Shown one piece after another: positions 42,393 to 50,144 of a stretch of 64,000 nt of DNA (positions are counted from its first letter, which is position 1; each line of letters begins with the position of its first letter). Source of the DNA: Actinacidiphila yeochonensis CN732 (GTDB lineage: Bacteria; Actinomycetota; Actinomycetes; Streptomycetales; Streptomycetaceae); assembly GCF_000745345.1 (NCBI RefSeq), contig NZ_JQNR01000004.1:620001-684000 (forward strand), read 5' to 3'. Made by a program: the position numbers and the translations under genes. The notes below the pieces were generated by a model. The model saw only the letters and a program-made list of their open reading frames with translations, did no database searches and was not told where the DNA came from.

Positions 42393-43493
42393 ATGACGAG
42401 GGGGGACGACACCGTGCGCTGCCCGTCCGCACGCGCAGCCGCCGACGACCCCGCACCGGAGGGCGGACGCCGCGAGGTGCGCCTGGCGCTGCTGGCCGAA
42501 CTCGACGCCTGCCTGGCGGCCGGCGGCGACGGCGCGCTGGCCGCCCTGCACCGGCACGCGGTCCTGCCCGCCGGGAAGCTGCTGCGGCCGCTCCTGGTGG
42601 TCGACGCGGCCCTGGCGGTGGGCGGATCGGCCCACCCGGTGCTTCCGGCCGCCGTGGCGGTGGAGCTGCTGCACGTCGGCAGCCTCATCCACGACGACAT
42701 CATCGACGGCGACGCGGAGCGCCGCGGGCGGGCCGCCGTCCACCACCGCTTCGGGACGGACCGGGCGATCCTCGGCGGGGACGCGCTGTTCCTGCGGCCC
42801 TTCTCGCTGGTGGCCGAGTGCGGGAGGCGGGGCGTACCCGCCGAACGGGTGGTGCGTGCCGGCCAGGCACTCGCGGCGGCGGGTGAGGAGCTGTGCCGGG
42901 GCGCGGTGCTGGAGCTCGACCACGCGGGGGCACCGGAGCTGTCGCTGGAGGCGTACGTACGGATGGCGGGGCTGAAGACGTCCCCGCTCTTCAGCGGCGC
43001 CTGCCGGATCGGAGCGGTCCTCTCGGGTGCCGACGAGGAGCAGGCCGCCGCGCTCGGCCGGTACGGCCACGCCCTGGGGATCGCCTTCCAGGCCCGCGAC
43101 GACCTCCTGCCCTACGACACCTGCTTCGCGGGGGCCGCCGGGGACAACGGGACCGCGGCCGCCGGGAAGCCCGCGGACAGCGATCTGGGCAACCGGCGCC
43201 CCACCCTTCCCGTGCTCCTGGCACACCAGCTGGCCGCACCGGCCGACCGCCACCTCGTCGAGAAGCTGCTGGCCGACGGTGCGCGCGGCCCCGACGCCCA
43301 CGCCCGAATGGCCGACGTGCTGGAGCGCACCGGGGCGGTGGACGCCGTGCGTTCCGTGGTCGAGGAGTACGTGCGCCGCTGCCACCAGGCGCTCGCCCTC
43401 TTCGAGCCGGGCCCCGGCGTCGCCGGGATGGCCGCGCTGGCGGACCGGCTGGCGCGGTGGACCTCGCCGCGGGCGGCGTGCCCGGCACGATGA
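42393..43493 (+). CDS. Polyprenyl diphosphate synthase family protein
   Basis: The 366-residue protein shows isoprenyl synthase motifs: GKLLRPLLVV, the first aspartate-rich motif LIHDDIIDGDAERRG (about residues 97-111) and the second FQARDDLLPYD, in which the last Asp of DDxxD is shifted (DDLLP). It should condense IPP with allylic diphosphates. The chain length is not predictable. A GTG at 42414 with GAGGGGGG upstream is an alternative start. The following UbiA gene overlaps its stop (ATGA), so the two enzymes probably act in sequence. Confidence 0.88.
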   Translation: MTRGDDTVRCPSARAAADDPAPEGGRREVRLALLAELDACLAAGGDGALAALHRHAVLPAGKLLRPLLVVDAALAVGGSAHPVLPAAVAVELLHVGSLIHDDIIDGDAERRGRAAVHHRFGTDRAILGGDALFLRPFSLVAECGRRGVPAERVVRAGQALAAAGEELCRGAVLELDHAGAPELSLEAYVRMAGLKTSPLFSGACRIGAVLSGADEEQAAALGRYGHALGIAFQARDDLLPYDTCFAGAAGDNGTAAAGKPADSDLGNRRPTLPVLLAHQLAAPADRHLVEKLLADGARGPDAHARMADVLERTGAVDAVRSVVEEYVRRCHQALALFEPGPGVAGMAALADRLARWTSPRAACPAR

Positions 43494-44485
43494 CCGCCGC
43501 CCACCCGAGCACCGCAGGCGTCCGCGTCTCCCGCCTGGCGGCGCACCTGGAGACCTTGCGCCCGTACGACCTGGTCACGGTGCTGCTGGTGGCCGCCGCG
43601 GGCGCCGAACTCGCCGTGCCGCGGGCCGATCCGGCGATGGTGCTGCTGGCCGCCCTCATGGCCCTGGCGGCGGGCGCCGGCGCGCTGTACGCGGCGGACT
43701 ACCTGACCCGCCACGACGACTTCACCACCAAACCGGACCGCCCCATCCCCTCCGGCCGGCTGTCCGCCACGGCCGCGCGGCACTGCGCCGCCGGCGGCAC
43801 GGTGACGGCCCTGGCCGTCACCGTCGCGGTCAACTGGCGCGGCCTCCTCTTCATCGGCGCCGCGGCGGCGGGGCAGGTCGCCTACGGCCGATGGCTCAAG
43901 GACCGCGGCTGGTGGGGCGATCTGGCGGTGGGCCTGTCGGGCTGGAGCTGCGCCCTGCTGACCGCCGCCACCTTCACCGCGACCTGGCCGCCGCCGGCCC
44001 TGTGGCTGCCCGCCCTCGCGCTCGGGCTGCAAGGCACCTTCGGCAACACCCTGCTGGCCCTCGCCGACCTCGACACCGACCGCGCGGTGGGCTGCCGCAC
44101 CCTCCCGGTCCGGCGCGGACCCGCCGGCGCCGTCGTGGCGATGACCGGCTGCGCCACCGCCTGCTACGCCCTCGCCGCCACCGCTCCGGGCGTCCTGCAC
44201 CGGCCGCCCACTCCCGGGTTCGTCGCCCTGACGGTCGCCGCGGCGGTGCTCGGCACGTCCTGCCTGCCGCCCGCCGCGTTCCGCCGCGGCCCCTCCCACC
44301 TGGCCTGGGCGACCGAACTCCACTTCTACGAACGGGTCATGCTGCCCGCCGCCCTGCTCGCCCTGGCCGCCGGCACCCTCCCCGTCCTGTGCGCGGTCCT
44401 GGCCGGGGTGTGCGTCCTCGCCCTCACCCCGCGGTCCATGCTGCACGCCGAGGCTCTGACCGGCGGCCCGGCGGGCGGGCGTTGA
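43490..44485 (+). CDS. UbiA-family prenyltransferase
   Basis: The 331-residue integral membrane protein has about eight helices, a first Asp-rich region AADYLTRHDDFTTKPDRP in which the usual leading Asn is replaced by Ala, and a second one LALADLDTDRAVGCRTLPV. UbiA enzymes transfer a prenyl chain to an aromatic or other acceptor at the membrane. The coupled prenyl synthase upstream suggests donor supply. The acceptor is unknown; no aromatic biosynthesis gene is adjacent. Confidence 0.87.
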   Translation: MTAAHPSTAGVRVSRLAAHLETLRPYDLVTVLLVAAAGAELAVPRADPAMVLLAALMALAAGAGALYAADYLTRHDDFTTKPDRPIPSGRLSATAARHCAAGGTVTALAVTVAVNWRGLLFIGAAAAGQVAYGRWLKDRGWWGDLAVGLSGWSCALLTAATFTATWPPPALWLPALALGLQGTFGNTLLALADLDTDRAVGCRTLPVRRGPAGAVVAMTGCATACYALAATAPGVLHRPPTPGFVALTVAAAVLGTSCLPPAAFRRGPSHLAWATELHFYERVMLPAALLALAAGTLPVLCAVLAGVCVLALTPRSMLHAEALTGGPAGGR

Positions 44486-44590
44486 GGCGAGCGGGCGTCG
44501 AGGTGGGTGCGAAGGACGGGCGTTGAGGCGAGCGGACGCCGAGGTGGGCGCGGCGGGCAGCCGTTGAAGTGGGCGCGGCAGGCAGATCAG
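44477..44590. repeat. Decaying 41-bp tandem repeat after the UbiA gene
   Basis: GGGCGTTGAGGCGAGCGG with its tail GAGGTGGG-GCG recurs at 44477 and 44518, with a degenerate third copy near 44559, all at a 41-bp period. It begins inside the last codons of the UbiA gene. Confidence 0.7.
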
Positions 44591-44971
44591 CGCGATCGCG
44601 GCGGACCTCTTCCAGGTCCTCGGCCGACGGTGTCCCGGTCCCCTCCGTCGTGCTTGCTTGCCCTCCCCGCGGATTCCCCGCCCCTCACGCCGCCGCCGCC
44701 GTCGCCGTCGCCGGGTGACGGCGGGTGACGGCGGGTGATGACGGGTGACGGCGCCACGCCCGGGCCGCTGAGAGAGCACCGGCCGAGCTGTCGCACCCAC
44801 CCCCTCCGGAGCGCCGCGGCCAGGTGATGCGAAACTCACGACCTGAACGCTGACCGTCAGCGGCCGCGTCGGCCCGTCACGTCGTCGACGATCCGGCGGG
44901 CAGGCTCGGGCAGGTCGGAACCGGACAGCTCGGAACGCGTCGGAACTCGAACAGGTCAGAAGGGGGCCCTC
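44591..44971. other. Intergenic region before the acetyltransferase gene
   Basis: No gene is supported. A GCCGTCGCCGTCGCCG run followed by three GTGACGGCGG-type copies (about 44700-44750) is simple-sequence. The promoter of the acetyltransferase gene should lie in the last ~150 bp. Confidence 0.5.
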
Positions 44972-45514
44972 ATGGGCAGCGTGGCGTCGTCCTTTCCCGA
45001 GCGGATCGAACTCGCGGGGGAGGGGCTCGTCCTCCGCGACTGGACGACGGAGGACCTGGCCGCGATGCCGGAGCTCTTCGACCACCCGGACATCGCCTAC
45101 TGGACGCCGATCGTCTCGCCCTTCGGCGCCGCGGCGGCCCGCGCGCGGCTCGACCGGGCCCGGGAACTGCGCGCGGAGGGCACCGCCATCCTGCTCGCCA
45201 TCACCGTCGACGGCGGTGCGCCGCTCGGCGAGGTGATGCTGCGGCGGGCTCCCGAGGGCACCGAACTCGGCTACGCGGTCGGCCCGGCCCACCGGGGGCA
45301 GGGGCTGGCGGTCCGGGCGGTGCGAGTGCTGGCCGGGTACGCCTTCGACGAGCTGGGCGCCGAGCAGGTGGTCCTGGAGCTGGAGGCGGAGAACGCGGCC
45401 AGCGCCGCCGTGGCCGCCAAGGCGGGCTTCGAACTGCTCGACGTGCCGCTGATCACGGGGGAGGAGAAGGGCCGGCCCTTCGCGTTGCAGACGTGGGGGC
45501 TGCGCCGCCCCTGA
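44972..45514 (+). CDS. GNAT-family N-acetyltransferase (RimJ/RimL-like)
   Basis: The 180-residue protein has the GNAT fold of the ribosomal-protein acetyltransferase type: LVLRDWTTEDLAAM at the start, ELGYAVGPAHRGQGLAVRAV as the acetyl-CoA pyrophosphate loop (Q/RxxGxG/A), and LELEAENAASAAVAAKAGFE with the conserved N-x-A-S. The substrate may be a protein N-terminus or small molecule. It is monocistronic, followed by a partial duplication of its 3' end and a strong hairpin. Confidence 0.9.
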   Translation: MGSVASSFPERIELAGEGLVLRDWTTEDLAAMPELFDHPDIAYWTPIVSPFGAAAARARLDRARELRAEGTAILLAITVDGGAPLGEVMLRRAPEGTELGYAVGPAHRGQGLAVRAVRVLAGYAFDELGAEQVVLELEAENAASAAVAAKAGFELLDVPLITGEEKGRPFALQTWGLRRP

Positions 45515-45598
45515 GGATGGCCGGCAGGAGCGCAGGGTGACGGTGAGCATGTGCTGGCTGATCCCGTGGCTGCGCCGCCGCTGAGGGTGGCCGGCAGG
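45499..45598. repeat. 30-bp direct repeat of the acetyltransferase gene end, creating a mini-ORF
   Basis: Bases 45499-45528 (last codons, stop and 3' flank) recur at 45569-45598 with two mismatches. Between them, the ATG at 45549 opens an 11-residue frame, MCWLIPWLRRR, ending in the repeated stop region (45582-45584). Its expression is unproven. Confidence 0.8.
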
Positions 45599-45680
45599 TC
45601 GGCATGCTGACAGCCCAGGCCGACTGCCGCCCCGGGCACGCCGACCCGGGGTGGACGGTTCGCCGCCGCCCGGGACACGT

Positions 45681-45710
45681 CGGCGCCCGCCCCGTTCCGG
45701 GCGGGCGCCG
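45681..45710. terminator. Strong 12-bp hairpin between convergent genes
   Basis: CGGCGCCCGCCC (45681-45692) pairs perfectly with GGGCGGGCGCCG (45699-45710) around a 6-nt loop. It lies between the plus-strand acetyltransferase gene and the minus-strand small gene and can terminate in both directions. Confidence 0.75.
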
Positions 45711-45770
45711 TCCGAGCTGATGGGGCACGGGGCGGGGTCGGACGGCCGCGGTCTGTTCCCCGCTGTCCTG

Positions 45771-45941
45771 CTACCTGTCGTCGCGCCTCAGCGCCCCCAT
45801 CGAGTGGTCGCCCTTCTCGACGAGCTGCTCGTCGCCGCGGTCCACGGTCTCCTCCGCCTCGTGGGCGCCGCTCTCCTTGCGTCGGCGTGCCTCCTCGGCG
45901 GCCTCCCGTGCCTTCCTCTGCCTGTCCTTCGACCTGTCCAT
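45771..45941 (-). CDS. Small, highly charged protein, unknown
   Basis: The 56-residue product is very hydrophilic and probably helical: MDRSKDRQRKAREAAEEA, then alternating Glu and Arg/Lys, ending MGALRRDDR. Similar short charged proteins are common in Streptomyces and unassigned. The ATG at 45941 is preceded by GGGAAGTG. A longer frame begins at 46010 without better signals. Confidence 0.55.
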   Translation of the reverse strand: MDRSKDRQRKAREAAEEARRRKESGAHEAEETVDRGDEQLVEKGDHSMGALRRDDR

Positions 45942-46250
45942 GGCGTTCACTTCCCGGAGGGATGCGTACCCGACCAGCCTATGACCGGGTCCGCGGGCGC
46001 GCGCGGCCACACGGACGCCCCCGACACCCGGCCGGTGTTTCCCGGAGGGAGGGGTCCGGCGGGGCCCCGGAAGCCCGGGTCGGTCGCGGGGCCGGGCGGG
46101 TATGCCCGGCCGGGCGTGGTGAGTGGGGTGTGCTGGTCGTGCGCCGGAAGGGCGCTGTCGTGGGCAGGTCTCCGCTGACAGGCTGACCGCGTTCGTACGG
46201 GTCCGGCCGGGGAGCCGGACCGCGTTCGGTCCCTATCGGGGGTTGTCATC
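45942..46250. other. Upstream region of the acyl-amide-type cluster
   Basis: No gene is supported in these 309 bp. It should hold the promoter of the 17.5-kb plus-strand cluster, but no consensus -35/-10 pair stands out. The 3' end contains the overlapping hairpins listed separately. Confidence 0.5.
46186..46232 (+). promoter_or_regulatory. Overlapping alternative hairpins in the leader of the cluster
   Basis: GTCCGGC-N6-GCCGGAC (46201-46220) and GGACCG-CGTT-CGGTCC (46217-46232) share GGAC, so only one can form at a time. The 10-mer ACCGCGTTCG is also repeated at 46186 and 46219. The second stem ends 18 bp before the GTG start. An attenuator-like role is possible but unproven. Confidence 0.4.
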
Positions 46251-48179
46251 GTGTCTGTTTACTCGGGCCTGGCCGGGGAGTCCGGGCCGGTCGGTACGGC
46301 CATCGGCTCGGCCCAGGCGTCCGGCCGGGAAGTCGGCGCGGTCGGCGGCGCGCACTGGGACGGCGGTGTCGTGGCCCGGCTGGCCCACTGGGCCGCCACC
46401 GTGCCCGACCAGCCCGCGGTGGGCTTCGTCGCGGACCCTGTGGACGGCGTGGTGGAGCAGCTCACCTACGCCGAGCTGGACGCCCGGGCGCGGGGCCTCG
46501 CCCAGTACCTGCGGAGCCGCATCGACAGGGGCGACCGGGTGCTGCTGCTCTTCGCGCCGAGCCCGGGTTTCCCGGTGGCGTTCGTCGGATGCCTGTACGC
46601 GGGCCTGGTGCCGGTGGTGGCGCCGGTGCCCGACGGCCAGCGGCACCGCGGAGAGCGGCTGCGCGGTGTGGTGGACAGCGCGGGTGCTGCCTGCGTGCTC
46701 ACCGACGCGGCCACCCTCCCGGACATCCGCCAGTGGACCGTCGGCGTCGGCGCGGCCGGGCTGCGGGTGGTCGCCGTCGACACCGACGTGCCGACGCGCG
46801 GCACCTGGACCGTGCCGGACTTCCAGCCGGACGATCCGGCCTTCCTCCAGTACACCTCGGGCTCGACCAGCCAGCCCCGGGGCGTCGTCGTCACCCACGG
46901 CAACATCGCGGCCAACGCCGAGCTCTGCCACCGGCTGACCGGCTGCGACCGCGACTCGCGGTTCGGCGGCTGGCTGCCCATGCACCACGACTTCGGCCTG
47001 CTCTTCCTGCTGCTCTTCCCGCTGTACACGGGCGCACGGACGGTCCACATGTCCGCGTCGGTCTTCCTGCGCCGGCCGTGGAGCTGGCTGCACCTCATCG
47101 ACCGGTTCCGGCTGGACCTCGTGCCCGCGCCGAACTTCGGATTCGAGCTGTGCCTGCGCAGGGTCACCCCCGAGCGGGCGGCCGGCCTGGACCTGTCGTC
47201 GTGGCGGGTGGCCGTGATGGGCGCGGAGCCGGTCCAGCCGGAGACGCTGCGCGGGTTCGTCGACCGGTTCGCGCCCCAGGGGTTCCGCGCCGGCACGCTC
47301 AGCGCGGGCTACGGGCTCGCGGAATCCACTCTGATGGTGACCTGCGAGGTCGGCGCGGTCGAACCCGTGGTGGGGCGGTTCGACGCCGCGGCCCTGGAAC
47401 GCGGAGACCTCGTCCCCGTCCCCGGCTCGCCGACCACCTTGGCCACACCGTCCGGAGCGCTGGAGGGGGCGACCGGACCGGTGCGGGAGCTGGTGCGGTG
47501 CGGGCTTGTCGAGGAGAGCGACGCCGACACGCGGATCGTCGATCCGGCCGACGGGGGCGAACTGCCCGACGGGCGGGTGGGCGAGCTGTGGCTGCGCGGC
47601 CCGAGCGTGGCCGCCGGCTACTGGGGCGATCCGGAGGGGACCGAGCGGGTGTTCGGCGGCCTGACGGCCGCCGGCGAGGGCGGGTTCCTGCGTACCGGGG
47701 ACCTGGCCGTCCGCTTCGAGGGCGGCCTGTACTTCGTCGGCAGGATCAAGGAGATGATGATCATCCACGGCCGCAACCTCTATCCGCAGGACGTCGAGTA
47801 CGAGGCCAGGCTGGCCGAGGAGGCGCTGCGGGGCCTGGTCGGCGCCGCGTTCAGCGTGCCGGTGCCCGAGGAACGGGTGGTGCTGGTCCACGAGGTGCGT
47901 CCCGGCGACGCGGCCGGCCGGATGCCCGAGGTGGCGGCGGCCGTCCGGCGCCGGGTGGCGGAGGAGTTCGGGGTGGCGCTGGCCGGCCTGCTGCTGGTCC
48001 GGCCGGGCGCGGTGCGGCGCACCACCAGCGGCAAGGTACGGCGCGGGTGGGCGCGCGAGGCTTTCCTGCGGGGCGAGTTGCGCCCGCTGTTCAGCGAGGT
48101 CTCGGCCGAGGCGCGGGCGGTCGTCGGCGCCGCCGCCGGCGAGCTCGCGGCCGCCGCGATGCCGGGCGGTGCGCGGTGA
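46251..48179 (+). CDS. Fatty acyl-AMP ligase (FAAL)
   Basis: The 642-residue adenylating enzyme has the A3 loop QYTSGSTSQPRGVVVTHGN (about 200-218), the FAAL signature WLPMHHDFGLL, SAGYGLAESTLMV, GFLRTGDLAV and IIHGRNLYPQDVE. FAALs activate a fatty acid as acyl-AMP and load it on a carrier protein rather than CoA, so it probably provides the acyl starter for the carrier protein at 52221. The GTG at 46251 follows GGGGG. It is the first gene of the cluster and overlaps the next gene (GTGA). Direct motifs support adenylation; acyl chain length is unknown. Confidence 0.93.
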   Translation: MSVYSGLAGESGPVGTAIGSAQASGREVGAVGGAHWDGGVVARLAHWAATVPDQPAVGFVADPVDGVVEQLTYAELDARARGLAQYLRSRIDRGDRVLLLFAPSPGFPVAFVGCLYAGLVPVVAPVPDGQRHRGERLRGVVDSAGAACVLTDAATLPDIRQWTVGVGAAGLRVVAVDTDVPTRGTWTVPDFQPDDPAFLQYTSGSTSQPRGVVVTHGNIAANAELCHRLTGCDRDSRFGGWLPMHHDFGLLFLLLFPLYTGARTVHMSASVFLRRPWSWLHLIDRFRLDLVPAPNFGFELCLRRVTPERAAGLDLSSWRVAVMGAEPVQPETLRGFVDRFAPQGFRAGTLSAGYGLAESTLMVTCEVGAVEPVVGRFDAAALERGDLVPVPGSPTTLATPSGALEGATGPVRELVRCGLVEESDADTRIVDPADGGELPDGRVGELWLRGPSVAAGYWGDPEGTERVFGGLTAAGEGGFLRTGDLAVRFEGGLYFVGRIKEMMIIHGRNLYPQDVEYEARLAEEALRGLVGAAFSVPVPEERVVLVHEVRPGDAAGRMPEVAAAVRRRVAEEFGVALAGLLLVRPGAVRRTTSGKVRRGWAREAFLRGELRPLFSEVSAEARAVVGAAAGELAAAAMPGGAR

Positions 48180-50071
48180 GCCGGGTGGAGACGGCGGAGA
48201 CCACCGCACCTGACGCGGTGGCGGCGGCAGACGCGGCACCTGGTGCGCCCGGGGCGGTCGAGGGGATCACGGCGGACCGGCCGGACGGGGTCGGAGCGGG
48301 CGCTCCCGGGAGGCGCGGGGCACGGCTGGACGTGGCCGCGCTGGAGCTGCTGCTGGCCCGCTCGGTCGAGTTCGCCCCGAGCCGGCTGATGACGCTGGAC
48401 CGGGGGGAGGCGTTCCCCGCCGGGGCGTGCCGGGTGCTGGACGGGGCCGGGTTGCAGCGGTGGTACGTGCCGGCCCGGTTCGGCGGCAGCCTGGACGACT
48501 ACGGCACGCTGCTCGGCCTGCTGCGGACGGTCGCGGCGCACGACCTGAGCGTGGCGGTGGCGCACGCGAAGACGTTCCTCGGCGGCGCCTGCGTGTGGAC
48601 GGCCGGCAGCGCGCCGCAGGCCGACGCGGCGGCGGTGGACGCAGCCCGCGCGCTGGCCCGGCAGATCGAGGCCGGCACCGTGGTCGCGTGGGGGCTGACG
48701 GAGCCCGACCGCGGCGCCGACTTGCTGGCGGGCGAACTGGTAGCTGACCGGGTGGCCGGCGGATACCGTCTGACCGGGGTCAAGTGGCCTGTGAACAACG
48801 CCAGTCGGGCGGACATCGTGACCGTGCTGGCCCGTACCGGCCAGCCGGGCGACCCGCGCGGCTACAGCGTCCTCGTGGTGGACACCCGGGAGGTCCGCTC
48901 CGGGGCCGTCCGGCGGCTGCCGAAGGAGCGCACCCACGGCATCCGGGGCGCGGACATCAGCGGCATCGCCTTCGACGGCGTCGAGGTGGCCGCGGAGTGC
49001 CTGGTGGGCGGCGAAGGGGCCGGTCTCGAACTGGTCCTGGCCTCACTGCAGTTCACCCGACTGGTGTGCGCCGGCCTCTCGTTGGGCGCGGCGGACCACG
49101 CGCTACGGCTGGCCGAGGAGTTCGCCGACGAGCGGGTCCTGTACGGACGGACGGTGGCCTCGTTGCCGCACGCCCGCCGTACCCTCGGCGAGCTGCGCGG
49201 CGGGCGCGCCCTGGCCGAGGCGGTGGCGCTGTTCACGGCTCGCGCCGCGCACACCCTCACCGGTGAGCTGAGCGTGTACTCGGCGGTGGCCAAGGCCCTG
49301 GTGCCCACGCTGGTGGACGAGGTGGTCGAAAAAGCCGGCGAACTGCTGGGCGCCCGCGCGTTCCTGACCGTCGAGCACGCCGACGGAGCGTTCCAGAAGC
49401 TGGAGCGCGACCACCGGATCGTCGGCATCTTCGACGGCAGCACCTTCGTCAACCGGCACGCGTTGATCCGCCAGTTCCCGCGGCTGGCGGCGGCCGCCGC
49501 GCCGGAGGGCCGGGACGAGGCGGGCGTGCGCGCCGCCGCCGGGCTGGGTGCTCCGCTTCCCGAGCCCGGCCCCGTCTCGCTGGTCTCGCGCACCGGGTGC
49601 AGCCTGCTGCGCTCGCTGCCCGAGGCGGTGGCCGCCCTGTGCGCGGGTACGGCGGAAGGCCCCGGCGAGGTGCTCGCGGCCGGCGCCCCGGCCGCCGCCG
49701 CCATGGCCCGGCAGGTGCTGGCCCACGCCGAGCGGCTGCTGCGGGAGCTGGCGGAGCTCGGGCCGCAGCGCGGGGAGGTCGAGCCGGAACTGTTCGCGCT
49801 GGCCGAACGGTACGAGGTGTGCGTGGCGGCGGCCGCCGCGATACGGCTGCACGTGGACGGCGGCTGGGCCGACGGGCGGGTGCTCGCGGGCGCGCTGGCC
49901 GCCGCGGTGGTCCGGCTGGAGCCGGCCGGCACGGGCGCGGCGCCGTCGGCCGCCGGGCTGGTCGGCGCCGTGTTCGACGACCTCGGGCTTGACCGCGCAC
50001 CGGCCCCGGCGGCGGCCGGGCCGCGTGTACTGGTCGCCGCCTCGGCCCGGGCGGGGGAGGAGGCGCGATGA
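48176..50071 (+). CDS. Acyl-CoA dehydrogenase-like protein 1
   Basis: The 631-residue protein has an ACAD fold after a ~45-residue disordered N-terminus: WGLTEPDRGADLLAG (flavin loop TEPxxGxD), a middle beta domain (VKWPVNNASRADIVTVLAR) and a C-terminal helical domain (LVLASLQFTRLVCAGLSLGAA). Around residue 420 the usual catalytic EGT reads FDGST (Asp for Glu). A further ~180 C-terminal residues are helical. It may introduce a double bond into a carrier-bound acyl chain. GTGA overlap with the FAAL gene. Confidence 0.85.
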   Translation: MSRVETAETTAPDAVAAADAAPGAPGAVEGITADRPDGVGAGAPGRRGARLDVAALELLLARSVEFAPSRLMTLDRGEAFPAGACRVLDGAGLQRWYVPARFGGSLDDYGTLLGLLRTVAAHDLSVAVAHAKTFLGGACVWTAGSAPQADAAAVDAARALARQIEAGTVVAWGLTEPDRGADLLAGELVADRVAGGYRLTGVKWPVNNASRADIVTVLARTGQPGDPRGYSVLVVDTREVRSGAVRRLPKERTHGIRGADISGIAFDGVEVAAECLVGGEGAGLELVLASLQFTRLVCAGLSLGAADHALRLAEEFADERVLYGRTVASLPHARRTLGELRGGRALAEAVALFTARAAHTLTGELSVYSAVAKALVPTLVDEVVEKAGELLGARAFLTVEHADGAFQKLERDHRIVGIFDGSTFVNRHALIRQFPRLAAAAAPEGRDEAGVRAAAGLGAPLPEPGPVSLVSRTGCSLLRSLPEAVAALCAGTAEGPGEVLAAGAPAAAAMARQVLAHAERLLRELAELGPQRGEVEPELFALAERYEVCVAAAAAIRLHVDGGWADGRVLAGALAAAVVRLEPAGTGAAPSAAGLVGAVFDDLGLDRAPAPAAAGPRVLVAASARAGEEAR

Positions 50072-50144
50072 CCGCGACGTCCCCTGCGGCGCCCGCCCCC
50101 GGCCGGCGCCGGCCCACCCCCGACCCTCCCGCCCTGGAGCCGAC

